From Saprospiraceae bacterium (lineage in GTDB: Bacteria; Bacteroidota; Bacteroidia; Chitinophagales; Saprospiraceae), in NCBI GenBank assembly GCA_021739645.1, contig JAIPBL010000055.1, positions 1 through 42,823 of the forward strand: a DNA stretch of 42,823 nucleotides, read 5' to 3'. The notes beneath the pieces were generated by a model that ran no database searches, was not told the DNA's origin, and was given only the letters and a program-made list of their open reading frames with translations. Each line of letters opens with the position of its first letter. The stretch's first letter is position 1. Positions 36,444 to 42,823 of the stretch are shown here, piece after piece. Made by a program: the position numbers and the translations under genes.

Positions 36444-36785
36444 ATGGACATAGAACAACTCCGCTCAATCTGTCTTTCCTTCCCTGGCACCTCGGAGGCA
36501 GTCAAGTATGACGACCAGCTTGCCTTCATGGTATTGGGAAAACACTTCTGCTCCAGTCGTTTGCCCGATTTGAACACCATTAACCTCAAAGTACCGGATG
36601 ACTAGTTCGATGCGATGTGCGACCGACCAGGCATCATACCAGCGCCATACAGCGGTACGAAGTTCAAATGGGTGCAGGTGTCGGATTTTGAGGCATTGAC
36701 GGAAACGGAATGGGTGGAACTTATCAGGCAGGCGTATGAGAAGGTAAAAGCAAAGCTGCCGAAGAAGGTGAGGGAGGCATTGTAA
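36444..36785 (+). pseudogene. MmcQ/YjbR family protein disrupted by an in-frame amber stop
   Basis: From ATG at 36444 the frame encodes MDIEQLRSICLSFPGTSEAV, then KHFCSSRLPDLNTINLKVPDD, a TAG at 36603-36605, and in the same frame FDAMCDRPGIIPAPY ... WVQVSDFEALTETEWVELIR ... KAKLPKKVREAL before TAA at 36783. Both halves match the MmcQ/YjbR DNA-binding-like fold and together give the normal length of about 113 residues. A CAG or GAG to TAG change explains the stop. The family is often of unknown role, some members linked to DNA binding. The sequence on both sides is intact, so inactivation is recent or is a base-call error. Confidence 0.8.
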
Positions 36786-36806
36786 AATAGGTAGCTTTTT
36801 ACATCA

Positions 36807-39800
36807 TCAATCTCCTTTCTTTTGTTCCTTCCTTATTTTTCGATACATTTTCAGGTCAGCCCTATACTGCTTTTTAATTCCCCGCTGCTTATAAAATTGC
36901 TTCTTTCGAAAGTGAAATTTGAACTTATTGCTGCCCTTAGCATCGGTAGTCACTTCGACATATATCTTTCTTTTGGAAGCTGCATATCCCCTATTTGATG
37001 GAATGACCGAGCTATCAGGTGTCTTTAAATTATCAAGTGGTATAGATACCCAAATATTGGTATTGTCCCCATAGCTATAAGTACCCTCAATAAACATATT
37101 GATGGCATTAGATTGGATTTCCATCAAGGGTATTTGAACATCTTTGCCCTTAATGGTCAACTGATTTTCAAGTGGGGCAAAGCTGAGTTGCTCAAAGCGT
37201 TTTTTCATCCGAATTTTGGCAGCCAATTCGTCGAGGGGCGAAAATCCCTTGACCACGATATTGCTCAATTCAAAATTAAACTCACCACTGTTTTCTTCCG
37301 GAACAAGGCCCTTGCCTCCCTGAGTCATAGCACCTGACAAGTCGAGGTTAAGGGTGACTTGGCCAGATAGTTTTTCAATATCTTTGAAAGAAGGAATGTC
37401 CAGGTAATCAAGGCTTTCGAGCAACTGGGCCGCATTCAATTTATCCGTCTGAAATCGGCCAGTAAATGGCGTGGATTGTAGCTGCCCCAAATCCACACTG
37501 CCTTGAAACCTGACACTGCCATCATGGAAACGAAAGCCGGTTTGGTCCAAAATAAGGGTAGCGGAATCTTTTAAAGAAATACCGGTTTGAACATCGTACA
37601 ACTGCAATTTGTCGGAGTATATAAAAGTGTCCAAATACACACAAATATCTGGGTTGAAAGCACTCAATATCCCTTTAGCCGTTTCTTTTAAAGCGAGGGT
37701 TCTCTTTTCTGGTTTATCATCATGTTCTGGATAGAAAATATTTAAAAACTGAGCCCATCTTATCTTCGTGGAAGTGATATCAACAACAGCTTTTACTTCT
37801 TTACCAGTATTCCCAACCACCACTTCGCTAAGATTTTGAATATTCCCAGTTAATTCAATTTTTTGATGAATAGAATCCTTATCCATATAGGCAAAGAAGT
37901 CCGCATCATCCTCATGTAGTGAAAGGTTTATTTCTGTTATCGGAAAACTAACATCAGCCTGTTTATAATAGACCTCACTATTTTGCAGGTTGAAGGTAGC
38001 GTCACCCTTGGCCAACAGTTCTTCAAAATCCCGGACATTGCCCTCATATTGCAATCCTGCAAAAAAATGGCCTTTGCTAAAAAAGAATCTATCCGTCTTA
38101 AAAAACTGGTTGAAGAGGGCAGGGTCGCCATCCAGCGCAATTTTGGTTTTTACACTATTTCCGAGTTTTATATCCTGCTGATTAATTAACCGACTTTCGG
38201 CTGCAGGCTCGTAATACACCTTCCCTAAAAGGGTTTTGCCTTTATCTATTTGAAAAATTATTTCACCAGTAGATGTGCTGGGTATTAAGCCTTTTTGGTC
38301 GTCTAAAATTCCTTTTTGTTGAACATCTACACTGACATTTTCCGGTAGGTTTTCTATGTTCTTGAGCAGTTTCACCTTAAAATAATCAAAGGGAGGCAGA
38401 AGCTTGGCTAGGTTCAAATTCTTGGCATGCAGCTCAAACTCAAAAGGTGTAATATTTTCCTTGCTTACATCCAGTTTTGCTTTAAGGTTAACCAGCCCTT
38501 CCTCGTATTTAAAGCTTGTATTTTCCAGTACCAATGCCTGCCCCTTTTCAAAATGAACCCCGGTTTTGAAATTACAAAGCTCCAATAAATCGAAATATTC
38601 GAGGGTATCCACCGATGCTGTAATCCGGGGTTGGAAATGAAATTGGATTCCCCGGATTGTTTCCTTCATGGAACGCTTTTTTTGTAAATCATTTTTGGGG
38701 TTGTCATCATCCAAATAACCGTTTTCTCCAAAAAGGTTGACAAAGTCCGTCCAGCTTATTTTTCGGGCGACAAAATTGACTTTGCTCGATGAACGCTCGG
38801 CTAGTGCAAAAAGCAAAGCATTCAGGTTTTTTAATCCCCCATCAATGAGGAAATCATGGCCATTTTCAAGGGTGCTGCTGACGATGGAGAAGTTGGCATC
38901 GCCTTGTTTTTTATGGAGTTTCAACTGCGCAAAAGGGAAAGTTGTATCAGAGGGTTTATACACAACAGAAAAGTGGTGCAATGCTAATTGAGCTTCACTG
39001 CTGACTATTATTTCATTTAAATCATTCAACGGCCCTTCCACATTCGCCAACAAATTAAAATGCCCCTTTTTAAAAAAGAACTTATCGTTTTTCAGCCACC
39101 TACTTATTCCGGAAGGTTGTCCATTTATATTGGCAATGGTTTTTATTCTAGCGCCGTCTATTGGTGTGGAAGTAATTAAAACGTCAGTTGCATCCATCTT
39201 ATAAACATCATACGAGGCAACAACGTCCCTCAGTGCAATTTTAAGGTTTTTTCCATCCTCTTTATCCCCTCGTTCACCATCGTATAAGCGGTTGGAAAAT
39301 CGCCCTTTCAGCCTCACCTTTTCAAATAAAAAGGTTTTTGCTTTCACCTCATTTTCTTCTTCCAAGCGGAAATCGATATTGACCAAAATTGGTTCACCGG
39401 GCTTGAAATAACTGGAAATAGTTGTCTTGGAATAAAAAGGCTTTTCGATGTGATAGAGTTCCAATTTTTGCTGTATATCCTTCGTCAACAACGGCATTGA
39501 TTGCGACCAAACCGTGTTTTCATTCTCAAAGGTCAGCTTCGTCAGGAGCTTTTTTCGGGTATCATAATTGCCGCCGAACATAAAAACTTGTTCATTGATG
39601 GACAATGGGAAAGGCTCAAAAACAATATTGCCATCCGATATGCCCATGTTTAGTTTCCCGGATAAATGACTGTTGGCTGCAAAAGACCCATTTTCCTTTT
39701 TAAAAACAAGTTCTTCAAAGAATATGGACATATCAACTTCCGCAGCCAGCCCATCATCTTTTAGGTGCAGTTTGGCAGCGAGGTCTTCCAAATTTGCATG

Positions 39801-40379
39801 GATGCTGGTGGTTTTTATGGCGTCCGTAAAATTAAAATCAACGTTGGTGAAACGGACATTCATATTATCCGTCAATACTTTTAAAAAGCTGGCCTTATGG
39901 GTTTCCCCATCTTCCGTTTTTTCCGAAAGAAAACTTTTCAAATTGCTGTACCCGTTCTCGTCGGTGAACAGGCGGATGCTCCCGTCTCTTAAAACAAACG
40001 ACTTTATTTCAACTTCATGCGAACGCCATGCTTTGAGAGAAGCTGCTATCCGCAAACTGCCCATTTTCAAAATTGGCGTCTGATGCTGGTCAAACTGGGC
40101 ATCCCGCACCGACACATTTTTCAGGGAAATGGTGGCCGCCGGGAAGTCTCGAAAAAGGCTGATGTCTGCTGACTGGAACGAAATAGAACCATCGTTCAAA
40201 AAGGTGAGGTGGCTGAAAATTTTGGTTTTGTTGGACTTTAGGTAAATATTGATGCCGAGCAAAAACAGGAGTAATAAAATTACAAGCGCCAATAAAGTCC
40301 TGAACAATGCCCGAACCAGCCTGCGAGTTATGCTGGCTATTTTGCGGTGCGCCGTTGTATCCTTTCCTGTTTCATTCAT
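36807..40379 (-). CDS. Large AsmA-like envelope protein
   Basis: An 1190-residue protein with a short cytoplasmic N-terminus, one membrane helix (about residues 24-46, LFRTLLALVILLLLFLLG) and a very long periplasmic part. Residues about 47-180 match the AsmA N-terminal domain (SFQSADISLFRDFPAATISL; LRIAASLKAWRSHEVEI). The rest is repetitive beta-strand sequence, and the C-terminal 250 residues resemble the AsmA-like C-domain (LDLSGAMTQGGKG, ELSNIVVKGFSPLDELAAKI). AsmA/TamB-type proteins form groove-shaped bridges that move phospholipids or help outer-membrane assembly. It starts 33 bases after the stop of the upstream TIR-BRCT gene on the same strand, so they may be co-transcribed. No clear terminator separates them. 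Confidence 0.8.
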   Translation of the reverse strand: MNETGKDTTAHRKIASITRRLVRALFRTLLALVILLLLFLLGINIYLKSNKTKIFSHLTFLNDGSISFQSADISLFRDFPAATISLKNVSVRDAQFDQHQTPILKMGSLRIAASLKAWRSHEVEIKSFVLRDGSIRLFTDENGYSNLKSFLSEKTEDGETHKASFLKVLTDNMNVRFTNVDFNFTDAIKTTSIHANLEDLAAKLHLKDDGLAAEVDMSIFFEELVFKKENGSFAANSHLSGKLNMGISDGNIVFEPFPLSINEQVFMFGGNYDTRKKLLTKLTFENENTVWSQSMPLLTKDIQQKLELYHIEKPFYSKTTISSYFKPGEPILVNIDFRLEEENEVKAKTFLFEKVRLKGRFSNRLYDGERGDKEDGKNLKIALRDVVASYDVYKMDATDVLITSTPIDGARIKTIANINGQPSGISRWLKNDKFFFKKGHFNLLANVEGPLNDLNEIIVSSEAQLALHHFSVVYKPSDTTFPFAQLKLHKKQGDANFSIVSSTLENGHDFLIDGGLKNLNALLFALAERSSSKVNFVARKISWTDFVNLFGENGYLDDDNPKNDLQKKRSMKETIRGIQFHFQPRITASVDTLEYFDLLELCNFKTGVHFEKGQALVLENTSFKYEEGLVNLKAKLDVSKENITPFEFELHAKNLNLAKLLPPFDYFKVKLLKNIENLPENVSVDVQQKGILDDQKGLIPSTSTGEIIFQIDKGKTLLGKVYYEPAAESRLINQQDIKLGNSVKTKIALDGDPALFNQFFKTDRFFFSKGHFFAGLQYEGNVRDFEELLAKGDATFNLQNSEVYYKQADVSFPITEINLSLHEDDADFFAYMDKDSIHQKIELTGNIQNLSEVVVGNTGKEVKAVVDITSTKIRWAQFLNIFYPEHDDKPEKRTLALKETAKGILSAFNPDICVYLDTFIYSDKLQLYDVQTGISLKDSATLILDQTGFRFHDGSVRFQGSVDLGQLQSTPFTGRFQTDKLNAAQLLESLDYLDIPSFKDIEKLSGQVTLNLDLSGAMTQGGKGLVPEENSGEFNFELSNIVVKGFSPLDELAAKIRMKKRFEQLSFAPLENQLTIKGKDVQIPLMEIQSNAINMFIEGTYSYGDNTNIWVSIPLDNLKTPDSSVIPSNRGYAASKRKIYVEVTTDAKGSNKFKFHFRKKQFYKQRGIKKQYRADLKMYRKIRKEQKKGD

Positions 40380-40412
40380 TGCAGCGAATGTAGGATGTTT
40401 TGCGCTGTATTG

Positions 40413-41354
40413 TTATTTCACCAACGTATCTGCAATCTCTTTCCACAGCGCCTCCGGGATAATTTTGACCGAATACTGCTCCGCCGCATCCAGCTTCGCC
40501 TTGCCCGGTTTATCGCCCACAATCAAAAAGTCTGTTTTGCTGGAAATGCCGTCCGTTGGTTTTGCGCCCAGTTTTTTGGCGATTTTCTCTAATTCCGTGC
40601 GGGCCGCATCCAACTTGCCCGTGAAAACCACCGTCTTGTTTTCCAAAGTACGGCGGTAGGTTTCGTTTAGCATGTTGAGCCAAACTTTCTCGCTGATTTT
40701 CTTGACGCCGTGCTTTTCGGCTGCCGCCAATTTCACAGCACCCGGCTCCTTCCCCACCACGAGGTAATCCGTTTTGCTGGACACCGATTCCACGAAGTTG
40801 GCGCCCACGGCCCTGACTTTTGCGGCATGTGCGTTCCTGCTTTCCGTGAGCACTCCCGTGAAAACGATGGTTTTGCCGTCCAAGCCACCGGAGAAGGTTC
40901 GGTGGCGCTTGACGGCGGCGGTGGGTTGCTTGACTGGCGCCGCTTTCTTGCCGGGCGCTGCTTTGGGCTGTGCCAATGTTTCCACGGCTTCCAGGAGCTT
41001 CTGCATTTCCTTGGAGCTTGCCCCGGCCTTCCATTTGGTGAGGTCAACGTACTGCACCCGCCGATAGCCAAACGGCAGGCGGGTAGCGCCAATCATGGCA
41101 GGCACCAGAATCTTCCTTTCCAGCCCTTCGTAGGCTTCTTCCAGCACCCAATCTGACTCCACCGAATTGGGCGACCAAAGCACCACGATACAACTGGCCT
41201 CGTCCAACGCCTTGCCGATGGCACGGTCGAATGCCTTCCCGGGCATCAGGTTTTTGTCCCACCAGACCTTCCATCCTTTTTTTTCGAAAACGGTGGCGAG
41301 CGCCCTGGTCTTTGGGCGGTCCTTGCTGGAATAGCTGATGAAAATATGGCTCAT
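40413..41354 (-). CDS. TIR domain protein with two C-terminal BRCT domains
   Basis: A 313-residue cytoplasmic protein; the ATG at 41354 (MSHIFISYSSKDR) starts exactly at the TIR domain. Residues 1-125 form the TIR: FISYSSKD, WKVWWDKNLMPGKAF, SCIVVLWSPNSVESDWVLEE. Glu73, four residues after Trp69, sits where NAD-cleaving TIRs have their catalytic Glu. A basic Ala/Pro/Lys linker (about 128-155) leads to BRCT1 (157-231, LDGKTIVFTGVL ... VSSKTDYLVVG) and BRCT2 (236-313, LENKTVVFTGKL ... ISSKTDFLIVG), both of the DNA ligase LigA/RFC1 type. BRCTs bind DNA ends or other BRCTs; TIRs often kill by NAD depletion in defence systems. A DNA-damage- or DNA-end-sensing TIR effector is inference. Confidence 0.85.
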   Translation of the reverse strand: MSHIFISYSSKDRPKTRALATVFEKKGWKVWWDKNLMPGKAFDRAIGKALDEASCIVVLWSPNSVESDWVLEEAYEGLERKILVPAMIGATRLPFGYRRVQYVDLTKWKAGASSKEMQKLLEAVETLAQPKAAPGKKAAPVKQPTAAVKRHRTFSGGLDGKTIVFTGVLTESRNAHAAKVRAVGANFVESVSSKTDYLVVGKEPGAVKLAAAEKHGVKKISEKVWLNMLNETYRRTLENKTVVFTGKLDAARTELEKIAKKLGAKPTDGISSKTDFLIVGDKPGKAKLDAAEQYSVKIIPEALWKEIADTLVK

Positions 41355-41529
41355 TGATTTGTGGTTGGGTGAATGGTTTGGCAAAAGCTGCCCATTACAG
41401 GCAGTGCGCTAATGTCGTAAAATTTGGGAAAATAAATGTGCTTGGTGTTTTTCGCCGTCCAACAACAGAAAAAGTTAACTAAAAAAAAGCGCTTAAATGA
41501 GTTCTATCCGAAAGATGGGCGAAGCGAGA

Positions 41530-41654
41530 CACGAGTTGAAAAAGGGCAAATTAAAGATGGCTTCGAAATGGCCTTGGTTACTTACCGAATTGTGGCCGCA
41601 TTTGAAATTTTCACGCTTGGTGGATTGCTACTCGTTGCCCTTTTTCAACTCGTG
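41530..41654. repeat. Inverted repeat with 20-bp perfect arms, 125 bp overall
   Basis: CACGAGTTGAAAAAGGGCAA at 41530-41549 is the exact reverse complement of 41635-41654. Inner sequences (TTCGAAATGGCC and a partial complement near 41597-41610) could continue the pairing. No identical 8-mer flanks are seen, so transposition is not shown. The stretch 41355-41760 otherwise holds no convincing gene. Confidence 0.75.
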
Positions 41655-41695
41655 GGAATTTGGATAGTTTTATTTATAAATTGAGCGAACGGTTT

Positions 41696-41745
41696 GCATC
41701 CCTGTCAGCCGCCCTGCATAAGGGCGGTTGGCAGGGATGCTTTGT
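41696..41745. terminator. Strong hairpin terminator, possible dispersed palindrome
   Basis: A 20-bp stem (41696-41715 with 41721-41740) with two G-T wobbles and a 5-base loop, sequence GCATCCCTG..CCGCCCT. It is followed by TTTGTT on the plus strand and preceded by AAACC-type bases on the other strand. It lies 15 bases before the stop codon of the minus-strand gene at 41761, so it terminates that gene. Confidence 0.75.
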
Positions 41746-41760
41746 TAGCACCAGTTTTTT

Positions 41761-42823
41761 TTACTCTTTAATTATCTTTTTGATGACTACTCCATTCTTA
41801 TTCCTCAATTCTAAAAAGTACATACCACTTGGCAAATGAGATAAATCTATTTGTCTATTGTTATTCAATTGATAAGTTTCAATAAGCCTTCCTGTCGTAT
41901 TTCTCACCTTAATATCCCAGTCTTCTATATTGATTCCACCGATTTGGACAATGCCACCGGTGGGATTGGGAGAAATTTGGATAACATTATTTTCTACTAA
42001 TTCATTTGTCGGTGTTGTTGAACAAGCAGTTTGGATTTCAGGAACACTGTTACATCCAAAAGCATTTCCAGCAACGGTAGCGGGGCCACCATTATCCAGA
42101 TAATCGCAGATGCTCTGCACTTCGCAGGCGGAGAGCAGACCTGAGTTTTGTAGGTACAAATCTGTTATTGTTGTATAGTCTATATTGTCCAATCCCATCA
42201 GGGAGGTCAATGCGGCGTTGGAATGAATGAGAAGGTCTCCCCCGATGGAGGTGAGTTGAGCCAATCCAGTCAGGGAGGTCAAGGAGCCGTTGGTACCAAT
42301 GTAAAGGCCTCCCCCAATGGATGTGATATTGTCCAATGCCGTCAATGAGGTCAAGGCGTTGTTGATACCAATGCTAAGGTATCCCCCGATGGAGGTGAGG
42401 TTGTCCAATCCCGTCAATGAGGTCAAGGCGCTGTTGACATTAATGCTAAGGTCTCCCCCGATGGAGGTGAGGTTGTCCAATCCAGTCAGAGAGGTCAAGG
42501 CGGCGTTGTTATTAATGTCAAGGTCTCCCCCGAAGTAGGTGAGATTGCCCAACCCCGTCAGAGAGGCCAATGCGGGGTTGTATGTAATTAGAAGGTATAC
42601 CCCCCCGATGGAGGCGAGGTTGTCCAATCCCGTCAGGGTGGTCAAGGTAGCGTTGTTATTAATGTCAAGACCTCCCCCGATGGAGGTGAGGTTGTCCAAT
42701 CCTGTCAGGGAGGTCAATGCGGCGTTGTATGTAATCAGAAGGTTTCCCCCGATGGAGGTGAGGTTGTCCAATCCCGTCAGGGAGGTCAATGCGGCGTTGT
42801 ATGTAATCAGAAGGTTTCCCCCG
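41761..42823 (-). CDS. Leucine-rich-like repeat protein with T9SS type A sorting domain (5' end outside window)
   Basis: The frame stays open to the right edge, so the N-terminus is missing; an ATG at 42789 lies within a repeat and is not the true start. The visible 350 or so residues begin with tandem 23-residue units LTSLTGLDNLTSIGG.L.I..NxA, a BspA/receptor-L-like solenoid common in surface proteins. They are followed by a capping segment (LYLQNSGLLSACEVQSIC ... NGGPATVAGNAFGCNSVPEI) and the type A sorting domain (ISPNPTGGIVQIGG ... LSHLPSGMYFLEL). It is a surface protein, probably involved in binding; ligand unknown. It is AT-richer than the GCDS proteins. Confidence 0.8.
   Translation of the reverse strand, partial: GGNLLITYNAALTSLTGLDNLTSIGGNLLITYNAALTSLTGLDNLTSIGGGLDINNNATLTTLTGLDNLASIGGVYLLITYNPALASLTGLGNLTYFGGDLDINNNAALTSLTGLDNLTSIGGDLSINVNSALTSLTGLDNLTSIGGYLSIGINNALTSLTALDNITSIGGGLYIGTNGSLTSLTGLAQLTSIGGDLLIHSNAALTSLMGLDNIDYTTITDLYLQNSGLLSACEVQSICDYLDNGGPATVAGNAFGCNSVPEIQTACSTTPTNELVENNVIQISPNPTGGIVQIGGINIEDWDIKVRNTTGRLIETYQLNNNRQIDLSHLPSGMYFLELRNKNGVVIKKIIKE
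42190..42823 (-). repeat. Tandem 69-bp repeats of the leucine-rich-like protein
   Basis: About nine near-identical 69-bp units (plus-strand core CCCCCGATGGAGGTGAGGTTGTCCAATCC split over units), one with a small insertion near 42597. The array continues past the window edge. Confidence 0.8.

Noticed and set aside
41436..41684. 82-codon open frame with a hydrophobic C-terminal half
   Set aside because: It runs straight through both arms of the 41530-41654 inverted repeat and has no family resemblance, so it is more likely a by-product of the repeat.
42190..42823. Regular direct repeats reminiscent of a CRISPR array
   Set aside because: The 69-bp period is fully coding (23-residue solenoid) and has no unique spacers; the same holds for the 123-, 153- and 162-bp arrays. 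No cas genes are present.

Overview
The window looks like a chromosome segment of a Bacteroidota bacterium, most probably a Saprospiraceae/Chitinophagales-type organism. At least seven genes encode secreted proteins that end in type 9 secretion (T9SS) sorting domains, of both type A (PNP...G.Y) and type B (FSPN/DGDGxND ... WDGTHRG). Start codons are not preceded by clear Shine-Dalgarno sites, which is also usual for this phylum. No T9SS machinery, rRNA, tRNA, CRISPR array or phage module was seen. The taxonomic placement is inference from protein style, not from a marker gene.

Layout. 1-1085: the tail of an unknown gene, a small zinc-ribbon protein (minus strand) and empty sequence. 1086-6290: a giant lectin-domain/SprB-like surface protein with 41-residue GCDS repeats. 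6364-7727: an AT-rich, cassette-like unit bounded by complementary GTTAGTGGCA/TGCCACTAAC ends and followed by an attC-like hairpin. It carries one gene for a peptidase-like protein with a degenerate zinc motif. 7741-8269: gene-free, with a 29-bp-arm palindrome. 8270-11656: two-gene operon (small T9SS protein plus a tail-fibre-like repeat protein). 11721-15640: a PLP-dependent deaminase/desulfhydrase, a 38-codon small ORF with its own terminator, a membrane protein, a MITE-like element, a glucosaminidase and a RelE/ParE-type toxin-antitoxin pair. 15637-24332: an M28 peptidase, an interrupted beta-helix T9SS protein, a beta-propeller-like T9SS protein and an S8 (subtilisin) peptidase without a signal peptide.

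24390-29809: Uma2-fold nuclease-like protein, MFS exporter, a second MITE-like element, a lipoprotein, a polyprenyl-phosphate sugar-1-phosphate transferase and a second, divergent Uma2-like protein. 29889-36360: a second giant T9SS type B protein with sixteen GCDS repeats (51-residue period) and a T9SS type A protein with a DUF7619-like domain. 36444-36785: an MmcQ/YjbR pseudogene with a premature amber stop. 36807-41354: a large AsmA-like envelope protein and, upstream on the same strand, a TIR-BRCT-BRCT fusion. 41355-42823: a long inverted repeat, a strong terminator and the C-terminal part of a leucine-rich-like T9SS protein that runs off the window.

How it works together: most genes are independent envelope or secreted functions rather than one pathway. 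The points most worth a second look are the TIR-BRCT-BRCT protein, two roughly 100-bp palindromic elements each flanked by 8-bp direct repeats (MITE candidates, possibly mobilised by an ISL3-like transposase), and the integron-cassette-like unit.
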